A DNA stretch of 64,000 bases, taken from contig OY970276.1 of the NCBI GenBank assembly GCA_963715785.1, positions 4,925,277 to 4,989,276 of the forward strand. The letters are read 5' to 3'. The position numbers and the translations under genes were made by a program. Each line of letters opens with the position of its first letter. The first letter of the stretch is position 1. The notes below the pieces were generated by a model. The model ran no database searches. It worked only from the letters and a program-made list of their open reading frames with translations, and was not told where the DNA came from. This stretch comes from LD21 sp963715785 (GTDB lineage Bacteria > Bacteroidota > Bacteroidia > Bacteroidales > VadinHA17). Shown here piece by piece: positions 44,499 through 59,400 of this stretch.

Positions 44499-47400
44499 TT
44501 ATCTGATTATACTTATCACACCAGTCCTCGGTTTGGATCCATCATTCAGGTGAAGAATATAATGATATGAATCTGTTGGAAGAAGCTCCCCTTTAAATCT
44601 ACCATCCCACGGATTAGCAGAAAGGTTCTTGCTCTGGAATACCAGTTTTCCCCATCTTGTGAATATGTATACTTCAGCATCGGGGAACAGGTCTATATTC
44701 TTTATCTTCCATGTATCATTAAATCCATCTCCATTTGGAGTAATGATATCCGGAATCTCAAGACACATTTCAGATCCGACAGTAGAGATTTCTACGTCCA
44801 GCGATGTTCCACACCCGTTCTTGTCAGTAACAACGACACTGTAGGTTCCATTTGCTATGTCCTGACGGTTCATGGTAATAACTCCGTCTGACCAGATTAC
44901 ACTATAAGGTTGCGTACCGCCTGTTACAGCCAGTGTAATTGATGCGTCAGCAACTCCAGGACAGGATGCATCTACCTTTGTACTTGCTATTGATAGCGCT
45001 TCAGGTTCGGTAATGGTTACATTAACATTGGAAATACAGAGGTTCGCATCTTGAACAGAAACGATGTATGTGCCTGCAGCCAAACCATTAAATAAGCCGG
45101 AAGACTGGAATGCTCCTCCATTCAGACTATAGTTATACGGAGCAATTCCTCCGGAACCTGCAATAGCTACTGAACCATTAGCTGAAGCGTTACAAGCAGC
45201 ATTGGTCTGTGCTAAAATGCTTCCTTCAAGAGCTGCAAGAGGCTGTGTTATGGTCACTGCAACATCAAATGTACAAAGATTTGCATCCTGCACAGTTACA
45301 ACATATGATCCGGCAGCAAGATTTGCAAAGGTCCCTGATACCTGATACGAGCCTGTTCCGAGCTTATATTGATATGGCAACGTCCCTCCAGACCCGGCAA
45401 CGGTTACACTTCCTGTACTGCTGCCAAAACATAGCAGATCAGTTTGAGATGTTCTCAAACCGCTGAGCGCTGTGGCAGGTTGAGTAATTGTCACAGTTAC
45501 ATTAAATGTATTCATGACAGCATCTCTGATTGTAACGGTATAAACTCCGGCGGCCAGCGAACCAAACGTACCCGATGCCTGATAAGTTCCTCCATCCAGA
45601 CTGAATTCATAAGGCGCTAATCCGCCTGAACCTGCTACTGTCACACTTCCAGTTGAAGTACCAAAACATGCAACATTAGTCTGCGAGGAAATACTTCCTG
45701 ATAGAGTAAATGAAGGTTGAGTAATTGTGACGTTAACATCAAAGGTGCAAAGATTGTTATCCTGAACCGTTACAATATATGATCCGGCAGAAAGGGTTCC
45801 GAAAGTACCAGAGTTCTGGTAGGCCCCAGCTCCTAATTTATAAAGATAAGGAGCTGTCCCGCCCAATCCGGAGACTGTAACACTTCCATCATTACCGCCT
45901 GGTGCAGTGACATCAGTTTGCGATGTGATTACCCCTGATAATGCAGGAGGTTCTGTCACATCAAGTGTTCCTGTTACCGGTCCGCAGCTGCCTGCATCCG
46001 TGACACTCCATGCATAGGCCGCTCCTGCCGGTATTGCTGCAAAGATGCCTGTGCCATTGGTCACTCCATCGAAGGTATATGATAATGGTGCCGTGCCGCC
46101 TGCTGCTGTTATGGTTACAGTAGCTGTGCCGCCGTTACATGCGATGGCTGTGGTTACCGAGGCTGATGCCGTAAGCAATGCCGGTTCTGTTACATCAAGT
46201 GTTCCTGTTACCGGTCCGCAGCTGCCTGCATCCGTGACACTCCATGCATAGGCCGCTCCTGCTGGTATTGCTGCAAAGATGCCTGTGCCGTTGGTCACTC
46301 CATCGAAGGTGTATGATAATGGTGCCGTGCCGCCTGCTGCTGTTATGGTTACAGTAGCTGTGCCTCCGTTACATGCGATGGCTGTGGTTACCGATGCCGA
46401 TGCTGTAAGCAATGCCGGTTCTGTTACATCAAGTGCTCCCGTTACCGGTCCGCAGCTGCCTGCATCCGTGACACTCCATGCATAGGCCGCTCCTGCTGGT
46501 ATTGCTGCAAAGATGCCTGTGCCGTTGGTCACCCCATCAAAGGTATATGATAATGGTGCTGTACCGCCTGCTGCTGTTATGGTTACAGTAGCTGTGCCGC
46601 CGTTACATGCAATGGCTGTGGTTACCGATGCCGATGCTGTAAGCAATGCCGGTTCTGTTACATCAAGTGCTCCCGTTACCGGTCCGCAGCTGCCTGCATC
46701 CGTGACACTCCATGCATAGGCCGCTCCTGCTGGTATTGCTGAAAAGATGCCTGTGCCATTGGTCACCCCATCAAAGGTATATGATAATGGTGCTGTACCG
46801 CCTGCTGCTGTTATGGTTACAGTAGCTGTGCCGCCGTTACATGCAATGGCTGTGGTTACCGAGGCCGATGCCGTAAGCAATGCCGGTTCTGTCACATCAA
46901 GTGTTCCTGTTACCGGTCCGCAGCTGCCTGCATCCGTGACACTCCATGCATAGGCCGCTCCTGCTGGTATTGCTGCAAAGATGCCTGTGCCGTTGGTCAC
47001 CCCATCAAAGGTATATGATAATGGTGCCGTGCCGCCTGCTGCTGTTATGGTTACAGTAGCTGTGCCGCCGTTACATGCGATGGCTGTGGTTACCGAGGCT
47101 GATGCCGTAAGAAATGCCGGTTCTGTTACATCAAGTGTTCCCGTTACCGGTCCGCAGCTGCCTGCATCCGTGACACTCCATGCATAGGCCGCTCCTGCCG
47201 GTATTGCTGAAAAGATGCCTGTGCCATTGGTCACTCCATCAAAGGTATATGATAATGGTGCCGTGCCGCCTGCTGCTGTTATGGTTACAGTAGCTGTGCT
47301 GCCGTTACATGCAATGGCTGTGGTTACCGAGGCTGATGCCGTAAGCAATGCCGGTTCTGTCACATCAAGTGTTCCTGTTACCGGTCCGCAGCTGCCTGCA

Positions 47401-50400
47401 TCCGTGACACTCCATGCATAGGCCGCTCCTGCCGGTATTGCTGCAAAGATGCCTGTGCCATTGGTCACTCCATCAAAGGTATATGATAATGGTGCCGTGC
47501 CGCCTGCTGCTGTTATGGTTACAGTAGCTGTGCCGCCGTTACATGCGATGGCTGTGGTTACCGAGGCTGATGCCGTAAGAAATGCCGGTTCTGTTACATC
47601 AAGTGTTCCTGTTACCGGTCCGCAGCTGCCTGCATCCGTGACACTCCATGTATAGGCTGCTCCAGCTGGTATTGCTGCAAAGATGCCCGTGCCGTTGGTC
47701 ACTCCATCGAAGGTATATGATAATGGTGCCGTGCCGCCTGCTGCTGTTATGGTTACAGTAGCTGTGCCGCCGTTACATGCGATGGCTGTGGTTACCGATG
47801 CCGATGCTGTAAGCAATGCTGGTTCTGTCACATCAAGTGTTCCCGTTACCGGTCCGCAGCTGCCTGCATCCGTGACACTCCATGCATAGGCCGCTCCTGC
47901 TGGTATTGCTGCAAAGATGCCCGTGCCGTTGGTCACTCCATCGAAGGTATATGATAATGGTGCCGTGCCGCCTGCTGCGGTTATGGTTACAGTAGCTGTG
48001 CCTCCGTTACATGCGATGGCTGTGGTTACCGAGGCTGATGCCGTAAGCAATGCCGGTTCTGTCACATCAAGTGTTCCTGTTACCGGTCCGCAGCTGCCTG
48101 CATCCGTGACACTCCATGCATAGGCCGCTCCTGCTGGTATTGCTGCAAAGATGCCTGTGCCGTTGGTCACCCCATCGAAGGTGTATGATAATGGTGCCGT
48201 GCCGCCTGCCGCTGTTATGGTTACAGTAGCTGTGCCGCCGTTACATGCGATGGCTGTGGTTACCGATGCCGATGCTGTAAGCAATGCCGGTTCTGTCACA
48301 TCAAGTGTTCCCGTTACCGGTCCGCAGCTGCCTGCATCCGTGACACTCCATGCATAGGCCGCTCCTGCTGGTATTGCTGCAAAGATGCCTGTGCCGTTGG
48401 TCACCCCATCAAAGGTATATGATAATGGTGCTGTACCGCCTGCTGCTGTTATGGTTACAGTAGCTGTGCCGCCGTTACATGCGATGGCTGTGGTTACCGA
48501 TGCCGATGCCGTAAGCAATGCCGGTTCTGTAATTGTAGCATTGGCTGTTGCTGTACAAAGATTAGCATCGGTGACTGTTACAGTATATGTTCCTGCAATG
48601 AGTCCGGTGGCTGTTATCGTTGTTTGTACCGGTATCGTATTCCATGAATAGGTATATGGTCCTGTCCCGCCTGCAGGTATTGCTGTCGCTGTTCCCGTGG
48701 CTCCTCCGAAACATGCTACATTGACGTGGCTCGTGGTCACTGTCAGTGCTGCCGCAGGCTGTGTTACCACTGCATTGGCTGTTGCAGTACAGAGGTTGGC
48801 GTCGGTGACTGTTACAGTATATGTTCCTGCAATGAGTCCGGTTGCTGTAATTGTTGTCTGTACAGGTACCGTATTCCATGAATAGGTATATGGTCCTGTC
48901 CCGCCTGCAGGTATGGCTGTTGCTGTTCCCGTCGCTCCTCCGAAACATGCTACATTGACATGGCTCGTGGTCACTGTCAGTGCTGCCGCAGGCTGTGTTA
49001 CCACTGCATTGGCTGTCGCTGTACAAAGATTAGCATCGGTGACTGTTACAGTATATGTTCCTGCAATAAGTCCGGTGGCTGTTATCGTTGTTTGTACCGG
49101 TATCGTATTCCATGAATAGGTATATGGTCCTGTCCCGCCTGCCGGTATTGCTGTCGCTGTTCCCGTTGCTCCTCCGAAACATGCTACATTGATGTGGCTC
49201 GTGGTCACTGTCAGTGCTGCTGCAGGTTGTGTTACCACTGCATTGGCTGTCGCTGTACAAAGATTAGCATCGGTGACTGTTACAGTATATGTTCCTGCAA
49301 TAAGTCCGGTGGCTGTTATCGTTGTTTGTACCGGTATCGTATTCCATGAATAGGTATATGGTCCTGTTCCGCCTGCAGGTATGGCTGTTGCTGTTCCCGT
49401 CGCTCCTCCGAAACATGCTACATTGACGTGGCTCGTGGTCACTGTCAGTGCTGCTGCAGGTTGTGTTACCACTGCATTGGCTGTTGCAGTACAGAGGTTA
49501 GCATCGGTGACCGTCACAGTATATGTTCCTGCAATGAGTCCGGTGGCTGTTATAGTTGTCTGTACAGGTACCGTGTTCCATGAATAGGTATATGGTCCTG
49601 TCCCGCCTGCCGGTATTGCTGTTGCCGTTCCCGTCGCTCCTCCGAAACATGCTACATTGACGTGGCTCGTGGTCACTGTCAGTGCTGCTGCAGGTTGTGT
49701 TACCACTGCATTGGCTGTTGCAGTACAGAGGTTGGCGTCGGTGACCGTCACAGTATATGTTCCTGCAATGAGTCCGGTGGCTGTTATAGTTGTCTGTACA
49801 GGTACCGTGTTCCATGAATAGGTATATGGTCCTGTTCCGCCTGCAGGTATGGCTGTTGCTGTTCCCGTCGCTCCTCCGAAACATGCTACATTGACGTGGC
49901 TCGTGGTCACTGTCAGTGCTGCTGCAGGTTGTGTTACCACTGCATTGGCTGTCGCTGTACAGAGGTTGGCGTCGGTGACTGTTACAGTATATGTTCCTGC
50001 AATGAGTCCGGTTGCTGTAATTGTTGTCTGTACAGGTACCGTATTCCATGAATAGGTATATGGTCCTGTTCCGCCTGCAGGTATGGCTGTTGCTGTTCCC
50101 GTCGCTCCTCCGAAACATGCTACATTGACATGGCTCGTGGTCACTGTCAGTGCTGCTGCAGGTTGTGTTACCACTGCATTGGCTGTTGCTGTACAAAGGT
50201 TAGCATCGGTGACCGTCACAGTATATGTTCCTGCAATGAGTCCGGTGGCTGTTATCGTTGTTTGTACCGGTATCGTATTCCATGAATAGGTATATGGTCC
50301 TGTCCCGCCTGCAGGTATTGCTGTCGCTGTTCCCGTTGCTCCTCCGAAACATGCTACATTGACGTGGCTCGTGGTCACTGTCAGTGCTGCTGCAGGTTGT

Positions 50401-53400
50401 GTTACCACTGCATTGGCTGTCGCTGTACAAAGATTAGCATCGGTGACTGTTACAGTATATGTTCCTGCAATAAGTCCGGTGGCTGTTATCGTTGTTTGTA
50501 CCGGTATCGTATTCCATGAATAGGTATATGGTCCTGTCCCGCCTGCAGGTATTGCTGTCGCTGTTCCCGTTGCTCCTCCGAAACATGCTACATTGATGTG
50601 GCTCGTGGTCACTGTCAGTGCTGCTGCAGGTTGTGTTACCACTGCATTGGCTGTTGCAGTACAGAGGTTGGCGTCGGTGACTGTTACAGTATATGTTCCT
50701 GCAATAAGTCCGGTGGCTGTTATTGTTGTCTGTACAGGTATCGTATTCCATGAATAGGTATATGGTCCTGTCCCGCCTGCAGGTATTGCTGTCGCTGTTC
50801 CCGTGGCTCCTCCGAAACATGCTACATTGACATGGCTCGTGGTCACTGTCAGTGCTGCCGCAGGTTGTGTTATTGTAACTGGCACAACATGCATACATAG
50901 GTTTGCATCCCTGATTGAGACAGAATGACTTCCGGAATTTAATCCGGTAAATGTTCCTGATACCTGGTATGAACCTCCATCGATACTATAATCGTATGGT
51001 GAAGTTCCTCCTGATCCGAGAACAGTTACACTACCAGTCAATGCACCGAAACACAGCACATTCGTCTGAGAAGTTATACTTCCAGTTAAAGCAGCAATTG
51101 GCTGTGTAATAGTGACATTAACGTTGCTTGTACACAGGTTAGCATCTCTCACTGTAACAACATATGGTCCCGCAGTCAAACCTGTAAATAATCCGGTTGC
51201 CTGATAAGAACCGCTATTAAGGCTATACTGATAAGGTGCGATTCCTCCCGATCCTGATACAGTAACACTGCCGGTTGCTCCGCCGAAACACATGACATTC
51301 GTTTGGGCACTTATGCTTCCCGTAACAGCTGATCCGGGTTGAGAAATTGTGAAATTGATAGTTGTGGTACAGAGTTTACTGTCGCGGACAGTAATTGCAT
51401 GAGGTCCTGCTGCTAATACGTTAAATGTTCCAGATGCCTGATAAGCTCCACCATCAAGACTATATTGATAAGGTGAAGTTCCACCGGAAGCTGATAAAGT
51501 TATACTTCCTGATGCGTCTCCAAAACATAATACGTCAGTCTGTGAAATTACTGTCCCAAGTAATGGCGTTGGTTCTGTAATAATTACATTAATATTGAAT
51601 GTGCAATTATTCGCATCACGAACAATTGATGAGTGTATGCCGGCGGATAAACCACTGAATGTTCCGAAAGCCTGGAATGTTCCTCCATCAATATTAAATT
51701 GATAAGGAGAAGTGCCGCCGGATCCCGTAATTGCCACACTCCCATCGGAGCCACCAAAGCATGATACATTTGTCTGCAGCCCTATAAATCCTGATAAAGC
51801 TGAACCAGGCTGACTTATTGTAACAGGAACTGTGGTTGAACAAAGATTTGCATCTCTGATGGTAATTATGTAAGAACCAGCTACAAGTCCCGTGAAGTTA
51901 CCTGATGGCTGATAACCACCAGCATTTATCCTATACTGGTATGGTACCGTTCCTCCTGATCCTGAGATTGTTACATTGCCTGATGCATCTCCAAAACATA
52001 GTACGTTAGTTTGAGCTGAAATGAAACCTGTAAGCAAAGCAGGTTCTGTAATTGTAACATTCAGACTGAAAGTGCACAGATTTGCATCCTGAACAGTAAT
52101 GTTCACTGTCCCTGCTATAAGCGACCCAAATGTTCCGGACGGCTGATATGGACCTGCACCAAGTCTGTAAAGGTAAGGTGCAACTCCTCCAGATGCAGCT
52201 ACAGTCACGCTCCCTGAAGCATCTCCAAAGCACCCAACATTAGTTTGTGATGTTACGATCGCATCCAGTGCTGCAGGTTGTGTTACCACTGCATTGGCTG
52301 TTGCTGTACAAAGATTAGCATCGGTGACTGTTACAGTATATGTTCCTGCAATGAGTCCGGTTGCTGTAATTGTTGTCTGTACCGGTACCGTATTCCATGA
52401 ATAGGTATATGGTCCTGTTCCGCCTGCCGGTATGGCTGTTGCTGTTCCCGTTGCTCCTCCGAAACATGCTACATTGACATGGCTCGTGGTCACTGTCAGT
52501 GCTGCTGCAGGTTGTGTCACCACTGCATTGGCTGTTGCTGTACAGAGGTTGGCGTCGGTGACTGTTACAGTATATGTTCCTGCAATGAGTCCGGTTGCTG
52601 TAATTGTTGTCTGTACAGGTACCGTATTCCATGAATAGGTATATGGTCCTGTCCCGCCTGCAGGTATGGCTGTTGCTGTTCCCGTCGCTCCTCCGAAACA
52701 TGCTACATTGACATGGCTCGTGGTCACTGTCAGTGCTGCCGCAGGCTGTGTTACCACTGCATTGGCTGTCGCTGTACAAAGATTAGCATCGGTGACCGTC
52801 ACAGTATATGTTCCTGCAATGAGTCCGGTGGCTGTTATTGTTGTCTGTACAGGTACCGTATTCCATGAATAGGTATATGGTCCTGTCCCGCCTGCAGGTA
52901 TTGCTGTCGCTGTTCCCGTTGCTCCTCCGAAACATGCTACATTGACGTGGCTCGTGGTCACTGTCAGTGCTGCTGCAGGTTGTGTCACCACTGCATTGGC
53001 TGTTGCAGTACAGAGGTTAGCATCGGTGACCGTCACAGTATATGTTCCTGCAATGAGTCCGGTGGCTGTTATCGTTGTTTGTACCGGTATCGTATTCCAT
53101 GAATAGGTATATGGTCCTGTCCCGCCTGCAGGTATTGCTGTCGCTGTTCCCGTTGCTCCTCCGAAACATGCTACATTGACGTGGCTCGTGGTCACTGTCA
53201 GTGCTGCTGCAGGTTGTGTTACCACTGCATTGGCTGTCGCTGTACAAAGATTAGCATCGGTGACTGTTACAGTATATGTTCCTGCAATAAGTCCGGTGGC
53301 TGTTATCGTTGTTTGTACCGGTATCGTATTCCATGAATAGGTATATGGTCCTGTCCCGCCTGCAGGTATTGCTGTCGCTGTTCCCGTTGCTCCTCCGAAA

Positions 53401-56400
53401 CATGCTACATTGATGTGGCTCGTGGTCACTGTCAGTGCTGCTGCAGGTTGTGTTACCACTGCATTGGCTGTTGCAGTACAGAGGTTGGCGTCGGTGACTG
53501 TTACAGTATATGTTCCTGCAATAAGTCCGGTGGCTGTTATCGTTGTTTGTACCGGTACCGTATTCCATGAATAGGTATATGGTCCTGTTCCGCCTGCAGG
53601 TATGGCTGTTGCTGTTCCCGTGGCTCCTCCGAAACATGCTACATTGACGTGGCTCGTGGTCACTGTCAGTGCTGCCGCAGGCTGTGTTACCACTGCATTG
53701 GCTGTTGCTGTACAGAGGTTGGCGTCGGTGACTGTTACAGTATATGTTCCTGCAATGAGTCCGGTGGCTGTTATCGTTGTTTGTACCGGTATCGTATTCC
53801 ATGAATAGGTATATGGTCCTGTCCCGCCTGCAGGTATTGCTGTCGCTGTTCCCGTGGCTCCTCCGAAACATGCTACATTGACGTGGCTCGTGGTCACTGT
53901 CAGTGCTGCCGCAGGTTGTGTTACCACTGCATTGGCTGTCGCTGTACAAAGATTAGCATCGGTGACAGTTACAGTATATGTTCCTGCAATGAGTCCGGTG
54001 GCTGTTATCGTTGTTTGTACCGGTACCGTATTCCATGAATAGGTATATGGTCCTGTTCCGCCTGCAGGTATAGCTGTTGCCGTTCCCGTGGCTCCTCCGA
54101 AACATGCTACATTGACGTGGCTCGTGGTCACTGTCAGTGCTGCCGCAGGTTGTGTTACCACTGCATTGGCTGTCGCTGTACAAAGATTAGCATCGGTGAC
54201 AGTTACAGTATATGTTCCTGCAATAAGTCCGGTGGCTGTTATCGTTGTTTGTACCGGTACCGTATTCCATGAATAGGTATATGGTCCTGTTCCGCCTGCC
54301 GGTATTGCTGTTGCCGTTCCCGTCGCTCCTCCGAAACATGCTACATTGACATGGCTCGTGGTCACTGTCAGTGCTGCCGCAGGCTGTGTTACCACTGCAT
54401 TGGCTGTTGCTGTACAGAGGTTGGCGTCGGTGACTGTTACAGTATATGTTCCTGCAATAAGTCCGGTGGCTGTTATCGTTGTTTGTACCGGTACCGTATT
54501 CCATGAATAGGTATATGGTCCTGTCCCGCCTGCAGGTATTGCTGTCGCTGTTCCCGTGGCTCCTCCGAAACATGCTACATTGACGTGGCTCGTGGTCACT
54601 GTCAGTGCTGCTGCAGGTTGTGTTACCACTGCATTGGCTGTCGATGTACAAAGATTAGCATCGGTGACTGTTACAGTATATGTTCCTGCAATGAGTCCGG
54701 TGGCTGTTATCGTTGTTTGTACCGGTATCGTATTCCATGAATAGGTATATGGTCCTGTCCCGCCTGCAGGTATTGCTGTTGCTGTTCCCGTTGCTCCTCC
54801 GAAACATGCTACATTGACGTGGCTCGTGGTCACTGTCAGTGCTGCTGCAGGTTGTGTTACCACTGCATTGGCTATTGCAGTACAGAGGTTGGCGTCGGTG
54901 ACTGTTACAGTATATGTTCCTGCAATGAGTCCGGTTGCTGTAATTGTTGTCTGTACAGGTACCGTATTCCATGAATAGGTATATGGTCCTGTCCCGCCTG
55001 CAGGTATTGCTGTTGCTGTTCCCGTGGCTCCTCCGAAACATGCTACATTGACATGGCTCGTGGTCACTGTCAGTGCTGCCGCAGGCTGTGTTACCACTGC
55101 ATTGGCTGTCGCTGTACAAAGATTAGCATCGGTGACTGTTACAGTATATGTTCCTGCAATGAGTCCGGTTGCTGTTATTGTTGTCTGTACAGGTACCGTA
55201 TTCCATGAATAGGTATATGGTCCTGTCCCGCCTGCAGGTATGGCTGTCGCTGTTCCCGTGGCTCCTCCGAAACATGCTACATTGACATGGCTCGTGGTCA
55301 CTGTCAGTGCTGCCGCAGGCTGTGTTACCACTGCATTGGCTGTTGCTGTACAAAGATTAGCATCGGTGACTGTTACAGTATATGTTCCTGCAATAAGTCC
55401 GGTGGCTGTTATCGTTGTTTGTACCGGTACCGTATTCCATGAATAGGTATATGGTCCTGTTCCGCCTGCAGGTATGGCTGTTGCTGTTCCCGTGGCTCCT
55501 CCGAAACATGCTACATTGACGTGGCTCGTGGTCACTGTCAGTGCTGCCGCAGGTTGTGTTACCACTGCATTGGCTGTTGCAGTACAGAGGTTGGCGTCGG
55601 TGACTGTTACAGTATATGTTCCTGCAATGAGTCCGGTGGCTGTTATCGTTGTTTGTACCGGTACCGTATTCCATGAATAGGTATATGGTCCTGTTCCACC
55701 TGCAGGTATGGCTGTTGCTGTTCCCGTTGCTCCTCCGAAACATGCTACATTGACGTGGCTCGTGGTCACTGTCAGTGCTGCTGCAGGTTGTGTTATTGTA
55801 ACAAGTAAATTAAAAGTACAAAGGTTAACATCTCGAACAATCGCTGAATGAATTCCTGCTGTAAGTCCATTGAAAATACCTGAACCCTGGAATAATCCAC
55901 CGTCAATATTATACTGATATGGTGCCGTTCCTCCAGATCCAGCAAGTGTAACATTTCCTGTTGACGCACCAAAACATGCGACATTCGTCTGGGAAACAAT
56001 CGTTCCGGCAAGTGCAGAAGCTGGTTGTGTAATATTTACTATTATATTGTACAGACATAAATGATTGTCTCTAATTGAGACTGTATGAATACCTGCTCCT
56101 AATGCATTGAAAGTTCCCAGAACCTGATAAGTACCTGCATCAATTGAATATTCATACGGAGCGGTACCGCCAGATCCTGCTACAGTCACATTACCTGTAC
56201 TTCCGCCGAAACATGAAACATTAGTCTGTGAAACAATGCTTCCGTTAAGTGCTGAAACCGGTTGCGTCAATGTTATCGGAACATTGATTGTGCATGAATT
56301 AGCATCCTGAATTGTTACAGTATGGTTCCCAGCAAGCAATGAATTAAATATTCCTGAAGGCTGATATAAGCCTCCATCAATGTTGTACTGATAAGGAGTC

Positions 56401-59400
56401 GTACCCCCTGAACCTTCAACAGTTACACTACCTGTAGAGGCTCCGAAGCACAAAATATTCGTCTGACCTAATATGCTTCCTGAAAGAGCTGCAGCGGGTT
56501 GCGTAATTGTAACGGGAATAATAGTTGTACAGAAATTTGCATCGCGTACCGATACTGAATGCAAGCCTGCGATCAGGCTACTAAAAGTTCCGGAAACCTG
56601 ATAACCACCTCCATCAAAGTTATATTGATATGGGGCAGTTCCGCCGGCACCTGACACAGTTACACTTCCGGTTGCATTGCCAAAGCATAAAACATTTGTC
56701 TGTCCTGTAATCGTTCCTGTAAGTGCAGCAACAGGTTGCGAAATAGTAACGTTTGCAATACCTGTGCAAAGATTAGCATCTGTAACCGTCACTGTATATG
56801 GTCCAGCAAGAAGTCCAGTTGCAGTGACTGTTGTCTGTATCGGCAAGGTATTCCATGAATATGTATACGGTCCTGCTCCTCCGGACGCAATTGCAGTCGC
56901 TGAACCAGTAGCCCCACCGAAACATGTTACGTTTACATGGCTCGTGTTCACTAGCAGTGCAGAATTCACTAATGTCGGAGTAGAGAAACTGGCTGCTACA
57001 GAAGTACATCCACCAGAAGTTGTATAATCAATTCCAACTGATTTACTTCCTGCTGTCAACCATTTCAATGTGACACTGTTATCATTTACAGTACCTCCCG
57101 AAGTTATAGAATAATCTGTACCTCCTACCCCTGGGATAGTCCATATATAGTTTGTCTGACCTGGCTGGGTTGCATAAATTACATCTGTATTTATACAAGC
57201 AGTTGATCCAGGTTGTGATGTAAATGTTGGTACGAGCGATAAATTAACAGTTATGGTTCCAGTGGTTGTGATTAAGCCGCAACCACCCGTGAGGGTGACA
57301 GTGTAAGTAACTGTCCCCACTGATACTGTCGGCGTTCCACTGATTGTAACAATATTGCCTGCCCAAACGCCGGTAACTCCAACTGGTAAATTGGTAACAG
57401 TTGCTCCTGTAGCTCCTGTTGTACTATACGTAATATTGGTAATGGCATTATTTGTACATACAGTCTGCGCATCGGTACCAATCGGTGATGTCCTAATGAT
57501 TGTATTATTTGCCGTGACAGTGATTGTGCCTGTGGCATTGACCGTGCCGCAACCGCCTGTGAGAGGTATGGTATAATTAAATACTCCTGCTACTGTCGGC
57601 GTGCCGCTGATAGTTATAACATTGGCTGCCCATGCTGCTGTCACTCCTGCAGGAAGGCCTGCTGCTGCTCCGATGCCTGTTGCCAGGGTCGTGGCATGAG
57701 TGATAGGTGTAAGAAGCGTATTGATACAGAGTGTCGGCGTCGAGGATGGCAACCCTGCTGTCATGTTGGCCGTGACAGTGATAGTGCCTGTGGCATTTAC
57801 CGTGCCGCAACCGCCTGTGAGAGGTATGGTGTAATTAAATACTCCCGCTACTGTCGGCGTGCCGCTGATAGTTATAACATTGGCTGCCCATGCTGCTGTC
57901 ACTCCTGCAGGAAGGCCTGCTGCTGCTCCGATGCCTGTTGCCAGGGTCGTGGCATGAGTGATAGGTGTAAGAAGCGTATTGATACAGAGTGTCGGTGTCG
58001 AGGATGGCAACCCTGCTGTCATGTTTGCCGTGACAGTGATAGTGCCTGTGGCATTGACCGTTCCGCAACCGCCTGTGAGAGGTATGGTATAATTAAATAC
58101 TCCTGCTACTGTCGGCGTGCCGCTGATAGTTATCACATTGGCTGCCCATGCTGCTGTCACTCCTGCAGGAAGGCCTGCTGCCACTCCGATGCCTGTTGCC
58201 AGGGTCGTGGCATGAGTGATAGGTGTAAGAAGCGTATTGATACAGAGTGTCGGTGTCGAGGATGGCAACCCGGCTGTCATGTTGGCCGTGACAGTGATAG
58301 TGCCTGTGGCATTGACCGTTCCGCAACCGCCTGTGAGAGGTATGGTGTAATTAAATACTCCTGCTACTGTCGGCGTGCCGCTGATAGTTATCACATTGGC
58401 CGCCCATGCTGCTGTCACTCCTGCAGGCAAGCCTGCTGCCACTCCGATACCTGTTGCCAGGGTCGTGGCATGAGTGATAGGTGTAAGAAGCGTATTGATA
58501 CAGAGTGTCGGCGTCGAAGATGGCAACCCGGCTGTCATGTTGGCCGTGACAGTGATAGTGCCTGTGGCATTGACCGTGCCGCAACCGCCTGTGAGAGGTA
58601 TGGTGTAATTAAATACTCCCGCTACTGTCGGCGTGCCGCTGATAGTTATAACATTGGCTGCCCATGCTGCTGTCACTCCTGCAGGAAGTCCTGCTGCTGC
58701 TCCGATGCCTGTTGCCAGGGTCGTGGCATGAGTGATAGGTGTAAGAAGCGTATTGATACAGAGTGTCGGCGTCGAGGATGGCAACCCTGCTGTCATGTTT
58801 GCCGTGACAGTGATAGTGCCTGTGGCATTGACCGTTCCGCAACCGCCTGTGAGAGGTATGGTGTAATTAAATACTCCCGCTACTGTCGGCGTGCCGCTGA
58901 TAGTTATCACATTGGCTGCCCATGCTGCTGTCACTCCTGCAGGCAAGCCTGCTGCTGCTCCGATACCTGTTGCCAGGGTCGTGGCATGAGTGATAGGTGT
59001 AAGAAGCGTATTGATACAGAGTGTCGGAGTCGAGGATGGCAACCCTGCTGTCATGTTTGCCGTGACAGTGATAGTGCCTGTGGCATTGACCGTGCCGCAA
59101 CCGCCTGTGAGAGGTATGGTGTAATTAAATACTCCCGCTACTGTCGGCGTGCCGCTGATAGTTATCACATTGGCTGCCCATGATGCTGTCACTCCTGCAG
59201 GAAGGCCTGCTGCCACTCCGATGCCTGTTGCCAGTGTCGTGGCATGAGTGACAGGTGTAAGAAGCGTATTGATACAGAGTGTCGGTGTCGAAGATGGCAA
59301 CCCTGCTGTCATGTTGGCCGTGACAGTGATTGTGCCTGTGGCATTGACCGTGCCGCAACCGCCTGTGAGAGGTATGGTGTAATTAAATACTCCCGCTACT

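Noticed and set aside
46045..55680. Series of 62-88-codon plus-strand frames every 234 bp, and minus-strand frames of 76-232 codons rich in C, H and R
   Set aside because: Shadow frames of the SprB repeats, produced by the multiple-of-three period.
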